A stretch of DNA of 64,000 bases, from assembly GCA_944472135.2 (NCBI GenBank), contig OX235263.1:34401379-34465378 (forward strand), in the 5' to 3' direction. This DNA comes from Trichobilharzia regenti. Its lineage: Eukaryota; Platyhelminthes; Trematoda; Strigeidida; Schistosomatidae. The notes under the pieces are model-generated. The model searched no databases, had not been told where the DNA came from, and was given only the letters and a program-made list of their open reading frames with translations. This document shows positions 50,829 through 63,072 of this stretch, in pieces. Both the position numbers and the translations under genes were made by a program. Position 1 is the stretch's first letter. The number at the start of each line of letters is the position of its first letter.

Positions 50829-51048
50829 GTAACGACAGAAGACAAGGGCCAGGCAACAGATTGTTTATTGAGAAAGTCAAGAGATATTCACAGATTTTTG
50901 TGTACGTCATTGTCAGTGGAGAAGCAACTTCTTATTATTGGTTGCTTTCTTGCTTAAGGCCATTCCGTACTGCTTGTAACCCTAATTCGGGACATAATAT
51001 TGACGTAAATTGCTGTATAAAATTTTAGCTTGCAGGCAGCTCTCACAA
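50829..51048 (-). repeat. Diverged gypsy-3-related solo LTR
   Basis: It starts CGTAACGACAGAAGACAAGG and ends GCAGCTCTCACAA, recalling the gypsy-3 LTR ends. The middle is short and largely unrelated, so it is a diverged or deleted subfamily member. It sits between two parts of a minus-strand CR1-clade remnant. Confidence 0.7.
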
Positions 51049-51297
51049 GATTATAGCCATCTCTATTGCTGTACGTAGTGCATGTTTTTCACAACCAGTG
51101 TCAGTTTTCAGTTCTGGAACACCATGTGTGAGCATGTGGGGAGAGGGTATCAGTTCTGGTGACTCCCTCGCCATTTGCTTGTTAACCCATGGCCTATCAT
51201 GCCTTATTCTCATGTTGTAACTCCTGTCGATAGCTAATATTTGATCCAGTAACAGTATTCTTTCAGCCTCTTCGACAGAGCTTAGTTTCACCCTCAA
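51049..51297 (-). pseudogene. CR1-clade ORF1 fragment
   Basis: The minus strand reads MRVKLSSVEEAERILLLDQI, then YNMRIRHDRPWVNKQMARES. It resembles the RNA-binding end of CR1-clade ORF1 proteins (V..SVEEAE..L followed by IRHDRP). No start or zinc fingers are present. Confidence 0.6.
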
Positions 51298-52329
51298 TGG
51301 TCGATTTCCCTAGGTTACTGCCTTCTCTAACTGAGGCCCTTGTGTCCACCGAATATGGTGTTTTAGTGCTTTTTCTAGGACTGCTTTCAACCTACAAATT
51401 AATAATCACTATGACGTATGCGGTATATAGGAATAAGAGAGCAACAGTATCCACCCAGCAAAACAAGAATAAAACTGACAAGGTATAAGATAAGGAAAAT
51501 AAAAGGTCGACTTTGCCTAGTACTTTTTAGTTACTCGGCTTCACAACAATCACGCGTTAGACCGATAAGTCTTGTTTATGTGAACGACTGAGGAAGATGC
51601 TGCTGCAAATGTAGCACCTGAAGCTTTGGCAGTAGTTTGAGACAGTTGCACTTACCACACAGAGATTTGGTATGGAAGCAATGGTGTGATTTATTCACCG
51701 GTTAGTTCGATCAGGTTTCTCAATCGACGTTAAAGCGCGAAATTTGAAAAGAGAGTGCATTTAACACTCCGTTGTTTAATTTAGGTTTTTGTTGTGTTAT
51801 AGGCTTCAAAAGTCCATAGACCAACTTTATATAGGTTTATTATGTACGAGTATAGTTCACTTTTCAGTTTTGAGTCTATCGAACTATAGGAAGTGTGTTC
51901 TTATGACTTTATCGTTATTTATATCCACTTTTGTACACTGATTTATATATTGGGATCTTTTAGTTCCGATTCATCCTGAAAAGTATGCCTATCATGGGCC
52001 GAAAACCCAGTTTGGTCAAACGTTTGGAGAGCTGACATAAATGCCATCGTCTCATTAGCCAACTCAGTGAGCTGGTACATAGAGCCAGAGTCCCAAGTGG
52101 AAACCGGATGTAACAAGCTTAAACAACTTCGCGTCCAAGTAACCGAACCTTTCATCCCATGAACTGTCTCTAAGAGTCAGAAACATCGACCCCCTGGATA
52201 AACCGAGAGATCCGTAAGTTACTCACGCGTAAACTTGTTTACCATGCTTGAGACTCCTGAGGCCGGAAAATTATACAACACCGCTAGGGACGAAGCTGTT
52301 TCATAAATTCACCAATCAAGGATAAAGCT
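51298..52329. other. No recognised gene
   Basis: A segment CTGAGGAAGATGCTGCTGC near 51590 resembles motifs common in dispersed flatworm repeats. Nothing else was recognised. The right end (about 52200-52329) may already be decayed CR1 sequence. Confidence 0.4.
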
Positions 52330-53940
52330 CGAATCACATCTGGCTCAAAATGCGATGGTACAAGGTGGGAAAATTTTCTCGTATACGAACTTCAGGAATA
52401 AGAAAACCATTTGTGTCCCAAACCTGACTGGTGACAATAACACAATCAAAGAAGATCGAGAAAAAGCAGAAGCGATGACAGACTACTTCTCTCGGGTATC
52501 CACGCATGAGTCGTCACTCCCCGTAGGATCAGCTCTGGCTGCATCGAAGAAACACAGGATAGATTCGTTGACGTCGACCGGGACATTGTGCTCAACTCCC
52601 TAGTGAAACCAGATGCATGGAAATCAATGGGACCTGATAATCTTCATCCACGGCTTCTCAAGGAGCTATTAGCCCACATGGCTGGCCCTTTGACCACGAT
52701 CTTCAAGCTGTCTCTCCTAAATGGAGTTTTGCCGCGTGACTAGAAAGACGCGATAGCAACCCCCATTCACGAGGGAGGATCAAGACAACGCCCTTCAAAT
52801 TGCATGTCTATCAGTCGCGTCAGTAATTTAATCAAGACACTGCAAGGAATCACCAAGAAAAGTATCACTGCATATCTAGAAAACAACAATTTGTTATCCA
52901 GAGGACAGCATGGCTTCCGAGGAAACCTCTCATGCCTGTCAAATCTCACTGCAGTAGAAAGTTGGGTCAAATCAAGGGGCAACAGAAGACCCGTTGACGT
53001 CGTCTTCCCATAATTCAGCAAAGCCTTCGATAAGATTCTTCGCAAAAGAGCACTGATGCAGCTGGAAAATATTAGTGTCAAAGGCAGCTTACTAAACTGG
53101 CTCAGGGAATTCTTCATGGATTAGAGGCAGAGGGTCAAGATAGACTTGAAACTCTCCTCCTGGACAACAGTGCGTAGTGGAGTGCTACAATGACTTTTGC
53201 TATTTATTCTGTGTATCAGTGTGTTATCTCTGCTCACCGATTCCCTATGGTCCTATACACAGATTACTTAAAAACCTGGATAGTGCTGAACGGCGACAGC
53301 GATACGCTCATGTTTCTAGAAGACATCAAAAAATTGTCGAAGTGGTCCAGAGAATGGATGCTCCCTATCAATGCAGCGAAATGTGCAACCATGAGCAACG
53401 GACACGCAGGCATCAGTTCCCACGAACTAGAGGTAATAACACTCCCATTAGTTCAGACTCATTTGGATCCAGGTGTTATCCACTACTTATAATTTAAAAC
53501 ACACTGTCCCGCTGTGGCCCCATGTAGTTTCAGATCTTCATGGGCAATTCGCAAAACCTTTATTAGAATTATCAGAGGCATGTTCACCTCCTTATATACA
53601 TCTCTGGTGAGGTCAAGACTAGAAAAATGTATCCAGACAGCCAGTCCTTGTCTTAGAGGGGACTCACATATTCTAGAAATGTTCCAGAGGAAGGCATCAC
53701 GTATGACTAAGGAATTGGCCTATGCTCTCTTATCTTTCCCATTAGATCGGATCAATTTAGAGGGCATAGCAGGAGAATTCAAAAGCCAAGAAGAAACCAT
53801 ATTGTTGTGGAGTACTGGTTCTTACACCGAGTCATAAAATCCTGGAAGCGAATCCCAGAAGAAGTGGTCTCCAACCTCAACTGATTCATTCAAGAAGCTT
53901 TTGAATAAGCACAGAAATTCACTAGAAAAGGATTAGAGTA
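52330..53940 (+). pseudogene. CR1-clade reverse transcriptase, heavily decayed
   Basis: Plus-strand frames read KIFSYTNFRNKKTICVPNLT near 52365-52430, and AWKSMGPDNLHPRLLKELLA near 52615-52675. Then come QHGFRGNLSCLSNLTAVESW near 52905-52965, FSKAFDKILRKRALMQLE near 53015-53070, LLNWLREFF near 53090-53120 and SKWSREWMLPINAAKCATM near 53335-53395. At least five in-frame stops and several shifts are present. The YADD region has become YTQI/YTDY. It is a family distinct from CR1-1. Confidence 0.85.
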
Positions 53941-53989
53941 GGCTACAAGCCCTCTATCCTCAACTGGTAAATTTGAATAATTCACAATA

Positions 53990-54520
53990 TAGGTGTTTTT
54001 AAGTTGCAGAGGAAAAAGTAAGAGTGAAGTTCAACAACAGTGTTCCAGGAGGGTGTCAGGTTTAGAGTTAGAGTCAGGATTAAGGTTAGGGTTACGATTA
54101 GGGATGGATTAAGAGTTGATGTCATTTATTTTAGTTTTTTTGTTATCCACATTTTCCCGGTGAGTAGTTGTCAATCCTCTTGCTAGAAACAGTAGTATTT
54201 AACCGAAGGCTTTTGGAGCAGACTGCACAACAGAATAAGAGAGATAAACGATTCACAAAAACAACTCATTTTCAATCACTTTGGTGAATACATGTACAGA
54301 GAGTATTCCAACTCAGCAGCTGATATTGCTGGTTACATCTAAGACATATTTTTAAAAGTACCCTGTCAAATGTGTTTTCATGCACTTACTTGTAAATATA
54401 TGTCGTATTTTGTGGAAATATCCCTCATTTTTATGATTGGTCAGGTGAAGGAGACACGTGCGTTCACATAATTAAAACGCTATTTTTGAACTTTGTCAAA
54501 GCAAGTCGTATTCAAGGAGT
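53990..54520 (-). pseudogene. Diverged CR1-1 3'-region fragment with telomere-like repeats
   Basis: Positions 54130-54500 align with 22060-22440 (GGTGAATACATGTACAGA, TGTGTTTTCATGCACTTACTTG, CTCATTTTTATGATTGG). Upstream, 54060-54115 holds GGTTAGGGTTACGATTAGGG. A KFNNSVP-coding piece also appears on the plus strand at 54028-54048, so the left end contains a short inverted part. Confidence 0.8.
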
Positions 54521-55055
54521 GCGCACATCCGTAATATTTATACTTATATTAATTTTTTCCTTAAGCTGAAAAACATAGTATTCACTTGATTTTATTATTG
54601 CTATTTCAAAGCCCGCCTCAGTAACGCTCAAAACGTATTAGCCGCAACGTTTATTGAGAAGGGAATCCGCCAATCACAACACGCACAAGTGACCTTCATG
54701 TGCTAAGTCTCTCTGTAGGCCGTTTGTGACGCTATTCTCTGTCGTCTTCGGGGATTCTCGTGGTTGCGTTTCTCAAAGAAGTTTCAGACAGCTATACAGT
54801 GGGACACAAGGGTCGTTTTCACCTCAAATAGTACTTCTATTCGGTAAAGAAGTCATTTCGAGAGTTTTCAGATGCAGTATGACTATCTCAACTCACCACC
54901 AAGGAAAGGGAAACTCAAAATCGCGTAAGTTATGATTCTTTCGATATATATATTAACTGTTTTTGGTAGTTATGTTACTTAATTTCTCATAACTGCCCTA
55001 TAGAACAGTCATGTTTTTTATTGTTGATGTGTGCTACTCCGTCAGATTTCCCCTT
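54521..55055. other. No recognised feature
   Basis: Spacer without assignable motifs. Confidence 0.4.
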
Positions 55056-55333
55056 CCCAGCTAGCATTTTTTTCGGGCGCATTTGCAGACTTTTTGGGGC
55101 AAAACCTTCGGGTAGATCTACTTAGGTGGGACAGTGTCCGAAAGTCTGCCCCAAAAGGGCCGGAATGCGCCCTAAGTCTTCCTCAGAATCTGCAACGTGC
55201 CCAAATTCTGCCCCAAAAAGTCTGCAATGCACCCTAAGTTTGTCCCGTAAAAGTCTGCAATTTGCCTTAAGTCTGCAATGCGCCCGAAGTCTGCCCAAAA
55301 GTCTGCAATGCGCCCAATAATATGCTAGATGGG
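55056..55333. mobile_element. Foldback-type element with internal minisatellite
   Basis: The ends are inverted repeats of about 45 bp with small indels: the left starts CCCAGCTAGCAT and the right ends ATGCTAGATGGG, each followed inward by GGGCGCATT(T)GCAGACTTTT. The interior is imperfect tandem copies of GTCTGCAATGCGCCCTAA with CCCCAAAA. CCTT next to each end may be the target duplication. It is non-coding. Confidence 0.75.
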
Positions 55334-56844
55334 TCCTTTTTATCCCACCTAACTGTGTTAGGGCTTTGTAGGTTTTAGTGGTCAGAACTCCCTTTGTTAA
55401 CCAGTTTTTCGTTTCAAATTCGGTTCCTATAGAACCCAACCATAGCTGCGTGCAATTATTTTTGTGAGTCATCCACGTAATTCTGTAATGACATTTGTAG
55501 AATACGTAATATGAGCTACAGACTTTTGTGTGTGATGCTTAAATGCATAATGAAATTATAGTAATGCAGCTGTTTCCAGAAGTTATGTGAAATTTATTTT
55601 GACTAGTCCCTGAAGCGTATAAAATTTTAAAATAATGCATGTCGTGTTTCCGAGGTGTGATGTTTGTTTATAAGGACCAGATTTAATTAGTTTATATCAT
55701 TCTTAAGAAGATACCAAACTGCATAAAAATTATTTTGTGGACTCTAATCAAAACTATTATTATGTGTTACTCAGTAGCTGGCTTTTATTGGGGGAATATC
55801 TCAAAGCAACCGAGTCACTTCACCAATATCTAGAATTTATTTCTGAGAACGCTTTCTGGACAGGTTCTCCAAAATATGTGAAGCTTTTATATAAATATAA
55901 GATAACATGGCTCCTATTTCGTTACTTTATTTTAAATTCCTTCATATTAGGTATCACTATTTTTCCGATGTTTTGATGTCCTAGCTTCCTTATTTTGTAA
56001 TTCCATTTTCCATAAAATGTGGAGTTCTGGTTTGGTGCATTATTCTCTCTGGTGTCTTTTCAAAACGTTTGATTTTCATGGTTTCGCCAACTAATGAACT
56101 TACAGAAAACCTTTGGCCTTAATAATTTTTGACTGCAATTTATCAACTGTATTCAGCACTTTCTACGAGAGACCAAGTATGGTTCCAGGTCTTTTCAAAA
56201 TGAGATGTTTAACAAACTTCTTCCTAAATGCACACCTAACATATTAGTTTGAAATCATATGTTCTATTTATGTGGCTGTTTGTTTGTACGTCCATTTACA
56301 TGCACAAGCTACTCCATGATTGTATTGCGTACAGGTGCAATGTACCCTCAGATTTCTTCATTGAAAATTTACCGTGAAATAGTTTGTACATGTTAATCTT
56401 TGGTTTGATTTTGGTGATATCCAGATGAGGCACTGTCACTCCTTATGTTTGGAACTTGTGCCTGTTAGAAACACTATTTGACTATCTAAACAAAGGGATA
56501 AGGGATACTTGTCATTTTGTCTGTATTGAACTGACAGCCTACATACCTCGGTCATCAAAATCGCTTGTTAGTGTGAGTGCTAATGAGTCACTTTTTCCTT
56601 CTACCTAAAACTGCAATTTGTGGATGTCCAATATGATGTTATGAAAAGGGGTCGACTGATGTCACGATCTTTGCTTGTTTACCACTACCTTTCCTGCCAG
56701 ACAACTTACAGAAAACTGTTCACCGGTATACAATCAAGAAGTGATTTTTCTGCTTATTCCTACATCATCAACTCCATGAGAACTAGCCAAAAAACCTGTC
56801 ACCTACAATGGTGAATTTAACAGATTCACCATGTTGACCAGGTG
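55334..56844. other. No recognised gene
   Basis: About 1.5 kb of AT-rich sequence. A 79-codon frame at 55737-55976 is open but has no family motif. Nothing could be supported. Confidence 0.4.
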
Positions 56845-57027
56845 TCTGTCTGTCTGTTTTCGACATAGAACTTTGCACAAATGTGCGGAAGTTCAAGTCG
56901 CCACATTCCGTGTAGCACGCGAAGCAAGAGAAGAAAGTACAAGAAAAGCATAATAGAAACAGTGAGCAGAGGTGTGAGACAAAGGAGTAATAAAGAAATA
57001 CAAAACAGTTTCATTGAAGATCATAAG

Positions 57028-58715
57028 TCACAGGGAGTGGATGCATCTGCGCCACTGAGAACGATTTTGAGCCATGTCACCAATTGTTTCCAACCATAGA
57101 TTTTTACCGTCCCGAGGACCCCAGCCTGGAAGTCTACACCTTCCTACGTGGCTTAGACCAACTGTTGTGGATTTCATTGACTGATGCCAAGTTTTTGTTT
57201 GACCGCCGCTAGCTTTTTTCCAGCCTGACCCTATATCCGCTAACATTGCTCGTCGAGGGAGGCGATGGCTTGGCATACGTAACACATGTCCTAACCATCT
57301 CAGTCTTTGTAGCTTCACGACTTCGTCGATTGATTTCCCCTGTTTACCTAGAACTCTACGCCTAACCTCCATGTTGCTCACCTTATTATGCCACTTTACA
57401 CGGGAAATAGAACGCAGGCACCTATGATCAAAGACAGCTAGTCTTTTCATGTCTTCCACTCTCAGTGGCCAGGTCTCACAACCATAAAGGAGGACGGAGC
57501 GGACTGATGAGCAGTACACCCGCCCTTTGGTCGATAGTCGAACATCTCGTCTACGCCAGAGTCGGCGTAAACTAACAAATGCGAAACGAGCCCCTTGTAT
57601 TCGTGCTGAGATTTCGTCAGAGATCAGCCCGTTGGGGCTGATGGTACTTCCCAAATAAGTGAAGCGGTCAACGTGCTCTACCACTTCACTTCCTATTTTT
57701 AAACTAGGCGTCGATGTAGTCCAGTCCTGTAACATCATCTTGCATTTGGCGGGAGCGAATCGCATGCCAAACATTCGTAGATTGCGGCTCAAGGTGTTTA
57801 GAAGACTCTGCATTTCGTCAGCGTCTTCGCCTAGAAGGACTATATCGTCTGCATATTCCAAGTCAACGAGATTATTCCCAGGTAGCAAGTCAATCCCTGA
57901 GTCGCTGAAGTCACCTAGGGTTAAGTCCATTAACACATCTATGATGAAGTTGAATAGAAAAGGAGATAATGGGCATCCTTGACGGACACCACTGGTCGTC
58001 ATCAGTTCAGATGACAGCTCGCCGTAAGCCCTCACCTGGCTGTATGAGTACGAGTAGAGTGCCTTAATCAGTGCAATATATTTTCTTGGAATTCCCTTTA
58101 CAGCCAAGCATCTCCAGAGAACTTCCCGATCGACAGAGTCGAATGCTGCCTTTAGGTCAAGAAATATAATGACTGTTGGACGCCGGTAGGAATGCCTATG
58201 TTCTAGAATCTGTCGGAGGGTGAAGATATGATCAATACACCCTCTTCCTGGTCTAAAGCCTGCCTGGCTCTCTCGTGTTTGTGCTTCCCGAGCACCACTC
58301 AGTCTACGCATGATTATTGAGCCTAAGACTTTAGATACTATATTAGTCAAGCTAATCCCTCTGTGATTATCACAGGAAGACTTGTCTCCCTTCTTGTATA
58401 TGGGGATAATCAGTGACTTACACCAACCCGATGGGACTTCTTCTGATTCCCAGACGCTGCCTAGTACCTCAGTTAATCCGGACAGTAAGCTGTCTCCACC
58501 GTACTTAAATACCTCTGGAGTCATTCCATCAGGTCCCGCTGCTTTGCCTAGTTTCAGATTGGTGACAGCTTTAGTAACCTCAGTTAGTGACGGAGGACCT
58601 GTGTTTATATCCCATTCAGGGAGGTGTTGGATGCTCGGAAGGTTGAGCGTGGCTGTGGGCAAATTAAACTGCTCCTCATAATGCTCTTTCCAACGATCCA
58701 GTCGTCTATCCTGGA
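57028..58715 (-). pseudogene. RTE-B reverse transcriptase and C-terminal domain
   Basis: A 544-codon open frame on the minus strand. The reverse transcriptase shows LKLGKAAGPDGMTPEVFKYG, NHRGISLTNIVSKVLGSI, QAGFRPGRGCIDHIFTLRQI, IIFLDLKAAFDSVDREVLW, TTSGVRQGCPLSPFLFN and catalytic VDLEYADDIVLLGEDAD. The C-terminal part has LLYGCETWPLRVEDMKRLAV, LRWLGHVLRMPSHRLPRRAM and NRSQWRRCIHSL. The domain itself looks intact; it is separated from the endonuclease by a single-base shift near 58710. Confidence 0.9.
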
Positions 58716-59565
58716 GCTAATTATAGTGCCATTTTTTTCCGAGATTGTCTCACTAATGATTTGTCTTCTCCCACCCGTTTCCCTGATGAGTCCAAAGAGT
58801 TGCCTGGTGTTGCCTATCCTCAAGGCTTTCTCCATCTCTTTGGCTTTTGTCGCCCACCACTGTTCACGGTCCTTGCGGAGACTTTTCGTAAGTTTCCTCT
58901 TGTGCAGCTTTCGCTCCTCATTGAATTCGGAGCTCGCCGGAATAAGTCTTCTAGCATCTATCAGTTCGGATGAGGCGGTGGAGATCCAGTGGTTTTTACT
59001 CACCTTTGGGTTTACCTTATTCACAGCTTTTACAGCTGTATCTATGGCTGCCTGGATATTTTTCCAAGCTTCTTCAGGGTGAGCACAGCTGTCGAACACA
59101 GATATGTGTTTAGCTAGTTCTTCCTGAAATACGGATTTAGTTTCCTGATCGAGCTGGGGACGTGATGGTTTTACCGCCAGCTGTTTCCTACGTCCGTTCA
59201 GTCGTAAGCACACCCGAGCGCGGACCAGTGCATGGTCGGTATCTACGCACGTGTTCCAGAAGGAGCGACAATCTCCTACCGACCCACGCCAACGATAGCT
59301 TATTGCTATGTGGTCTATTTGTGTCCAGCGTTGGTTTGATGAAGGGGGTCTCCAAGTCAAACAGTGTCTCTCCTTGTGTTTAAAGTTAGTGCTTACAAGA
59401 AACAAATGATTATCAGAGCAGAACTGTAGGAGACGGTCACCGTTGTCGGTTCGCTGGCACGGAGCTCCATAGGTGCCACCGACATCCTTCTCAGATTGAC
59501 ACAATTTCCCTACTTGAGCGTTAAAGTCACCAGCTAGAACGACTATGTCTGAGCGTTTAGCCTTT
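58605..59565 (-). pseudogene. RTE-B endonuclease C-terminal half and linker
   Basis: The minus strand reads SDIVVLAGDFNAQVGKLC near 59510-59565 (catalytic GDFN), RTDNGDRLLQFC, HKERHCLTWRPP and QIDHIAISYRWRGSV, then TDHALVRARVCL (the C-terminal DH pair). A long charged linker with KSLRKDREQWWATKAKEMEK, then NTRQLFGLIRETGGRR, leads to the reverse transcriptase. A frameshift near 59560 separates it from the N-terminal half. Confidence 0.88.
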
Positions 59566-60526
59566 CCACCAAACTAGACAGCTTTTGGTAGAACTCATCC
59601 TTCGTTTCATCTGAACTGCAGTCAGTGGGGGCGTAGGCGGAGATTACGAAAAGGCATCGGCGAGTAGTGCAGTCCTTCCTCCTTCTTACTGATCCGTTCA
59701 GGCGGACAGCACACATTCGGCTATCTACCGGGATCCAGTCAAGCAATGTCTTTTCTGCCCTAGTACTCAAAGCTATCCCTACGCCAGCTAATCCTCGTGA
59801 ACTAGCTGTGGCATCTCCTGACACCCTCAGGGTGAATTTTGCAGATTCAACCTGTTGGCCAGGTGGGGTTAGGTGAATAACCACACTTGGGTCTTGTATG
59901 CGTGTTTCTGAAACACAGCATACATCAATGGCTCGTGATGCCAGGGTCTTGGCTAGTGATGCTTGTTGTCCTATTTGGCAAAGTGTCCTAACATTAAGAG
60001 CTCCTATATGAAATTGGTGGCGCGGCTTTAAGAGGCTGTCGGTGGTGGTTTTTTGGCTTCCATCGTTTTTAGTGGACGCAGAGTGGAGAGGAAGTGGAGA
60101 GCTATCAAGTCGAGGAGTTGCATCAGTGGAAGGAAGGCAAGATGATAGAGATGAAGATGAAGACAAAGATGAGTGAGTAATAGAGAGGTTTCGTGTGCAT
60201 TTCGGATTGTGAGGGCGATTGTTACTTCCCGGCTGCCCACACCGTGGAAGTTGGTTGCGTGACCGCAGAGCCCAGGGGACAACTGCTTGAGGCCGGTCAC
60301 ACGCGGCCTGTTTTTGTTTGTTCTTTTTTGTTTGGTGTGTCTCAGTAGCAGATTTATCACTCCCGCCCTGTGACACGGCAGCAGGAAGCGCGGTCGTTGT
60401 TAATCCGGGCCACGGCCGATCCGGCATGAAATTTTGTAATTTTGTATTGGACATGATGTTGGATTGGGTAGCTGCTTTTTGTTTAACCGCTATCCAAACA
60501 ACCTGCCTGGCATGGTAGAACCTCAA
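59543..60526 (-). pseudogene. RTE-B N-terminal extension and endonuclease N-terminal half
   Basis: The frame carries an unusual Ser/Thr/Pro-rich leader of about 165 residues (SITHSSLSSSSSLSSCLPST near 60150-60180). The endonuclease then begins HIGALNVRTLCQIGQQASLA near 59950-60010, with VCCVSETRIQDPS (catalytic glutamate) and VISAYAPTDCSSDE. The real start codon is uncertain; the leader may be partly untranslated. Confidence 0.8.
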
Positions 60527-60640
60527 GAGACATAAGTCTCAGCCAGTATAGCTTGATTAGGTCATTGCGGTGTTCAAGCCCGACCACCACGTCAAGGTAG
60601 CAGCTTTCGGTCGGGTGTTGACCAGGTGAGGTTAAGTGAA

Positions 60641-61159
60641 TGCTTACACTGTAGTTTTTTTATTCACGCCTCAGTTATAGACTAAAGTCTTAAGTAGGAG
60701 CTTACTGCTTAGCTGCACATAAGGCTTATAAGTTGAAAAGTGCAGTATTTTTCTGGTTAGGACTCCTGTCTCTGGTTTAAGTCGTTGGAAATAGTCTTAA
60801 AATTAAGTTGCAGGAACTACGTAATTGTAATGACAGTTGAAGAAGATAGTGCTTAAGGAAAACAAGATACGGACAGATGATGAACAGGAGTATTTTAAGA
60901 GCTAGTGGAAAATGATTTCATTTTAGACTACTCAAAGGAGAAAAAAAGATTAGTTTTTCGTAGTTTCAGAAACTAGAGGACGACTAGGGACTATCTGAAA
61001 GTGGTGGAATTTAGTAAGTTTCGATCGTACAAAAAAGCCTTTGAAATGTGTGATATTTGGTATCACTCTTTTCTTGTCCTTCATCACAGGGTGGTTAGAC
61101 ATTACAACTGACTTCATTGTTCAGAAAGTCATTTTATTGCTGCTACAACCCGGTACATG
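60641..61159. other. No recognised feature
   Basis: Spacer; no motifs. Confidence 0.4.
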
Positions 61160-61720
61160 AGCCTTTCTCCCGTGCCAGATGGTACAATATGGTGAGTAAT
61201 ATTGAGGTTAGATGTCGAGTGCCAAGTAAGGAGGGTAAATCAGTCGACGAGGTTGTGAAGTTACATCATTTGAGGTGTTTAGGCATGCGTAACACATGTC
61301 CTAATCATCTCCTTCCTCGACAATAGGTAATGTTAGTTGACATAGGATAAAGTTGGAAAAGAACTAATGGTGGCGAAACCAAAACATGAAATCCATAGCA
61401 GCTAGTTTTAGTTATGTAGAGAGGTGTAAACTTCCTGGTTGGGGTCCTCAGGACGGTAGACACCAATGACTGGAGACAGTTGGTGATATGGCTCAAAATC
61501 GCTGTCAATGGCTGGCACAGATGCATCCACTCATCGGGACTTATAGTATCTAATAAAACTATATTGTTTTTCCCTATTACTATTCTTTTTGCCTCATATA
61601 TCTGTTTTGAATCTCTCTTTACTCTCTTGTCTTCATTTGTATGCTACTTGGAGAGTGGCAACTCGAAGTGCTGCACTTCTGTGCAAAGTTCCATGTTGAA
61701 ACCAGTCAGTCACTTGTCTA
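61160..61720 (+). pseudogene. RTE-B 3'-end fragment
   Basis: It encodes RARWYNMVSNIEVRCRVPSK near 61170-61230 and EGKSVDEVVKLHHLRCLGMR near 61230-61290. Then PGWGPQDGR-like, GDMAQNRCQW-like and untranslated parts follow to TTCCATGTTGAAACC near 61700. It is collinear with 1920-2530 and shorter at the 5' side. Confidence 0.85.
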
Positions 61721-62329
61721 TTCACACATTATCTAATATTTCGAATGACTATACATTTTATAGGCATTCAATTGACAAAATTAACTAACGGAGTATTACT
61801 CCATCTTATACATGGGCCCGAATACAGTTCGTAATATAATTCGTATTGGATTTCAGTGGCTATTTGTATTCTAATATTCATGGATTTATAATCGTGGAGC
61901 CTGAAAAAAGTTTTCGAAAACACTTGTTCTCTTAGGAAACTTTCTTTTTCTGATCATACTATGGAGATGTTTAAATGTGATTTTTCCCCGGATTTAGTAA
62001 GTGATAGTCAGTTTTTCACTACCACACTAGATAATTTCATCCATATTTACTTCAAAGTTATGTTTGTGGATACCTAAAATGTGATGAACATTCAAAATTA
62101 ACCAAAGTAAATTCAGGCATACCAGTGATTGAAATTTACTTCCTTGTTGAAACCTAAGTTAAGCTCCCAAAGAAGTCGTAGTGCATAAGGTCGATGTGAC
62201 TTTGTGTTTATTTGGACTCAATTGAATGGATAATGACGCATTCTGCGATTGTCATAATTGGCTACTATTTTTATCCACAAAATAGTCCGTTGCATATGCT
62301 GAAGAAGTTGTATCTTACCCAGCAAAACT
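61721..62329. other. Mostly unassigned; PLE-type motif at 61880-61920
   Basis: GGATTTATAATCGTGGAGCC followed by TGAAAAAAG..TTCGAAAACA matches the motif at 13925-13970 and in the PLE terminal repeats. The rest is unrecognised. Confidence 0.45.
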
Positions 62330-62875
62330 TTCCCGACAATATCTGCTACCTTGGCGTGGTGGTCAGGCTTGCACATCGCAATGACCCAACAAGCTACACT
62401 GGCTGGAACAAATGTTCCTGCATGTCCTACCATGCCAGGAAGGTTGTTAGGATAGCGATTAGACTAAAAGCACTTACCGGAATAGTGTAAGAATCTTTCT
62501 TACTCTATTCTGGGGGTCTGAGGGCGAAGTCGTATTGCTGGGGAAACAGGGGTGTAACAGCAGTGAGGTGTTTCCCTCAGATGACCGGCATGCCAGCTAT
62601 GTTGTCTCTCCACTCTGGAGAGGGGGGTTAGAAAAGGTCAACCCCAAAGATTGTACATCCCGACTTACCCTACGGTGGTCCGTAACCGGGGGTAAGTTTA
62701 CTAATGCGAAGCCAACCCCAGAAGCCAGTTCATACAGGTCGTGTGTGACTGGCCTTAAGCAGTTGTCCCATGGGCTCTGCGGTCCCGCAACACTAACCCT
62801 CTCACTGTTTCAGATACCGGAAGAATAAATCAACTTCCACAGTGTGGGCAGCCGGGAAGTGACAACTGCCCCACG
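62330..62875 (+). pseudogene. RTE-B 5' fragment (3'-truncated)
   Basis: CTGCTACCTTGGCGTGGTGGTC, CGCAATGACCCAACAAGC, TCCTACCATGCCAGGAAGG and GGGCAGCCGGGAAGTGAC match the RTE-B 5' region at 60215-60610 (minus) in order, with about 250 bp of extra sequence (62485-62735) in the middle. Carrying only the 5' part is unusual for a LINE copy. Confidence 0.75.
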
Positions 62876-63072
62876 CACTTCCTTCAGACAGCGAAACTTT
62901 CAGAAAAGTTTTTTTTTCGTTTTCTAAACACACTGAAATGATTTAAAAGTTTTAATAATGCACTCGTTAAATCCGTTTGGAACAGATGCATCTGTTCTCA
63001 GTTACTGTTTTCATGCTTTTATTTATGGGGTCAGATAATATTTTCCATTTTAATCTTAATTAGATATTGACG

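Larger units (their letters stand above)
56845..60640 (-). mobile_element. RTE-B non-LTR retrotransposon, nearly full length
   Basis: The minus-strand element has a 5' region (from about 60640; CTACCTTGACGTGGTGGTCG) and one long coding region with endonuclease and reverse transcriptase. It has a 3' untranslated region ending near GACAGACAGACACCTGG. Only two frameshifts interrupt the coding region. Fragments of the same family are at 1711, 61160 and 62330. Confidence 0.9.

Noticed and set aside
55737..55976. Hydrophobic 79-codon ORF as a membrane protein gene
   Set aside because: Composition is as expected from AT-rich DNA; no motif, no context, no splice or conserved start evidence.
58775..58800. 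CTGATGAGTCC as a hammerhead core
   Set aside because: It lies in RTE-B coding sequence; no GAAA with a matching stem II follows and no stem I partner was found.
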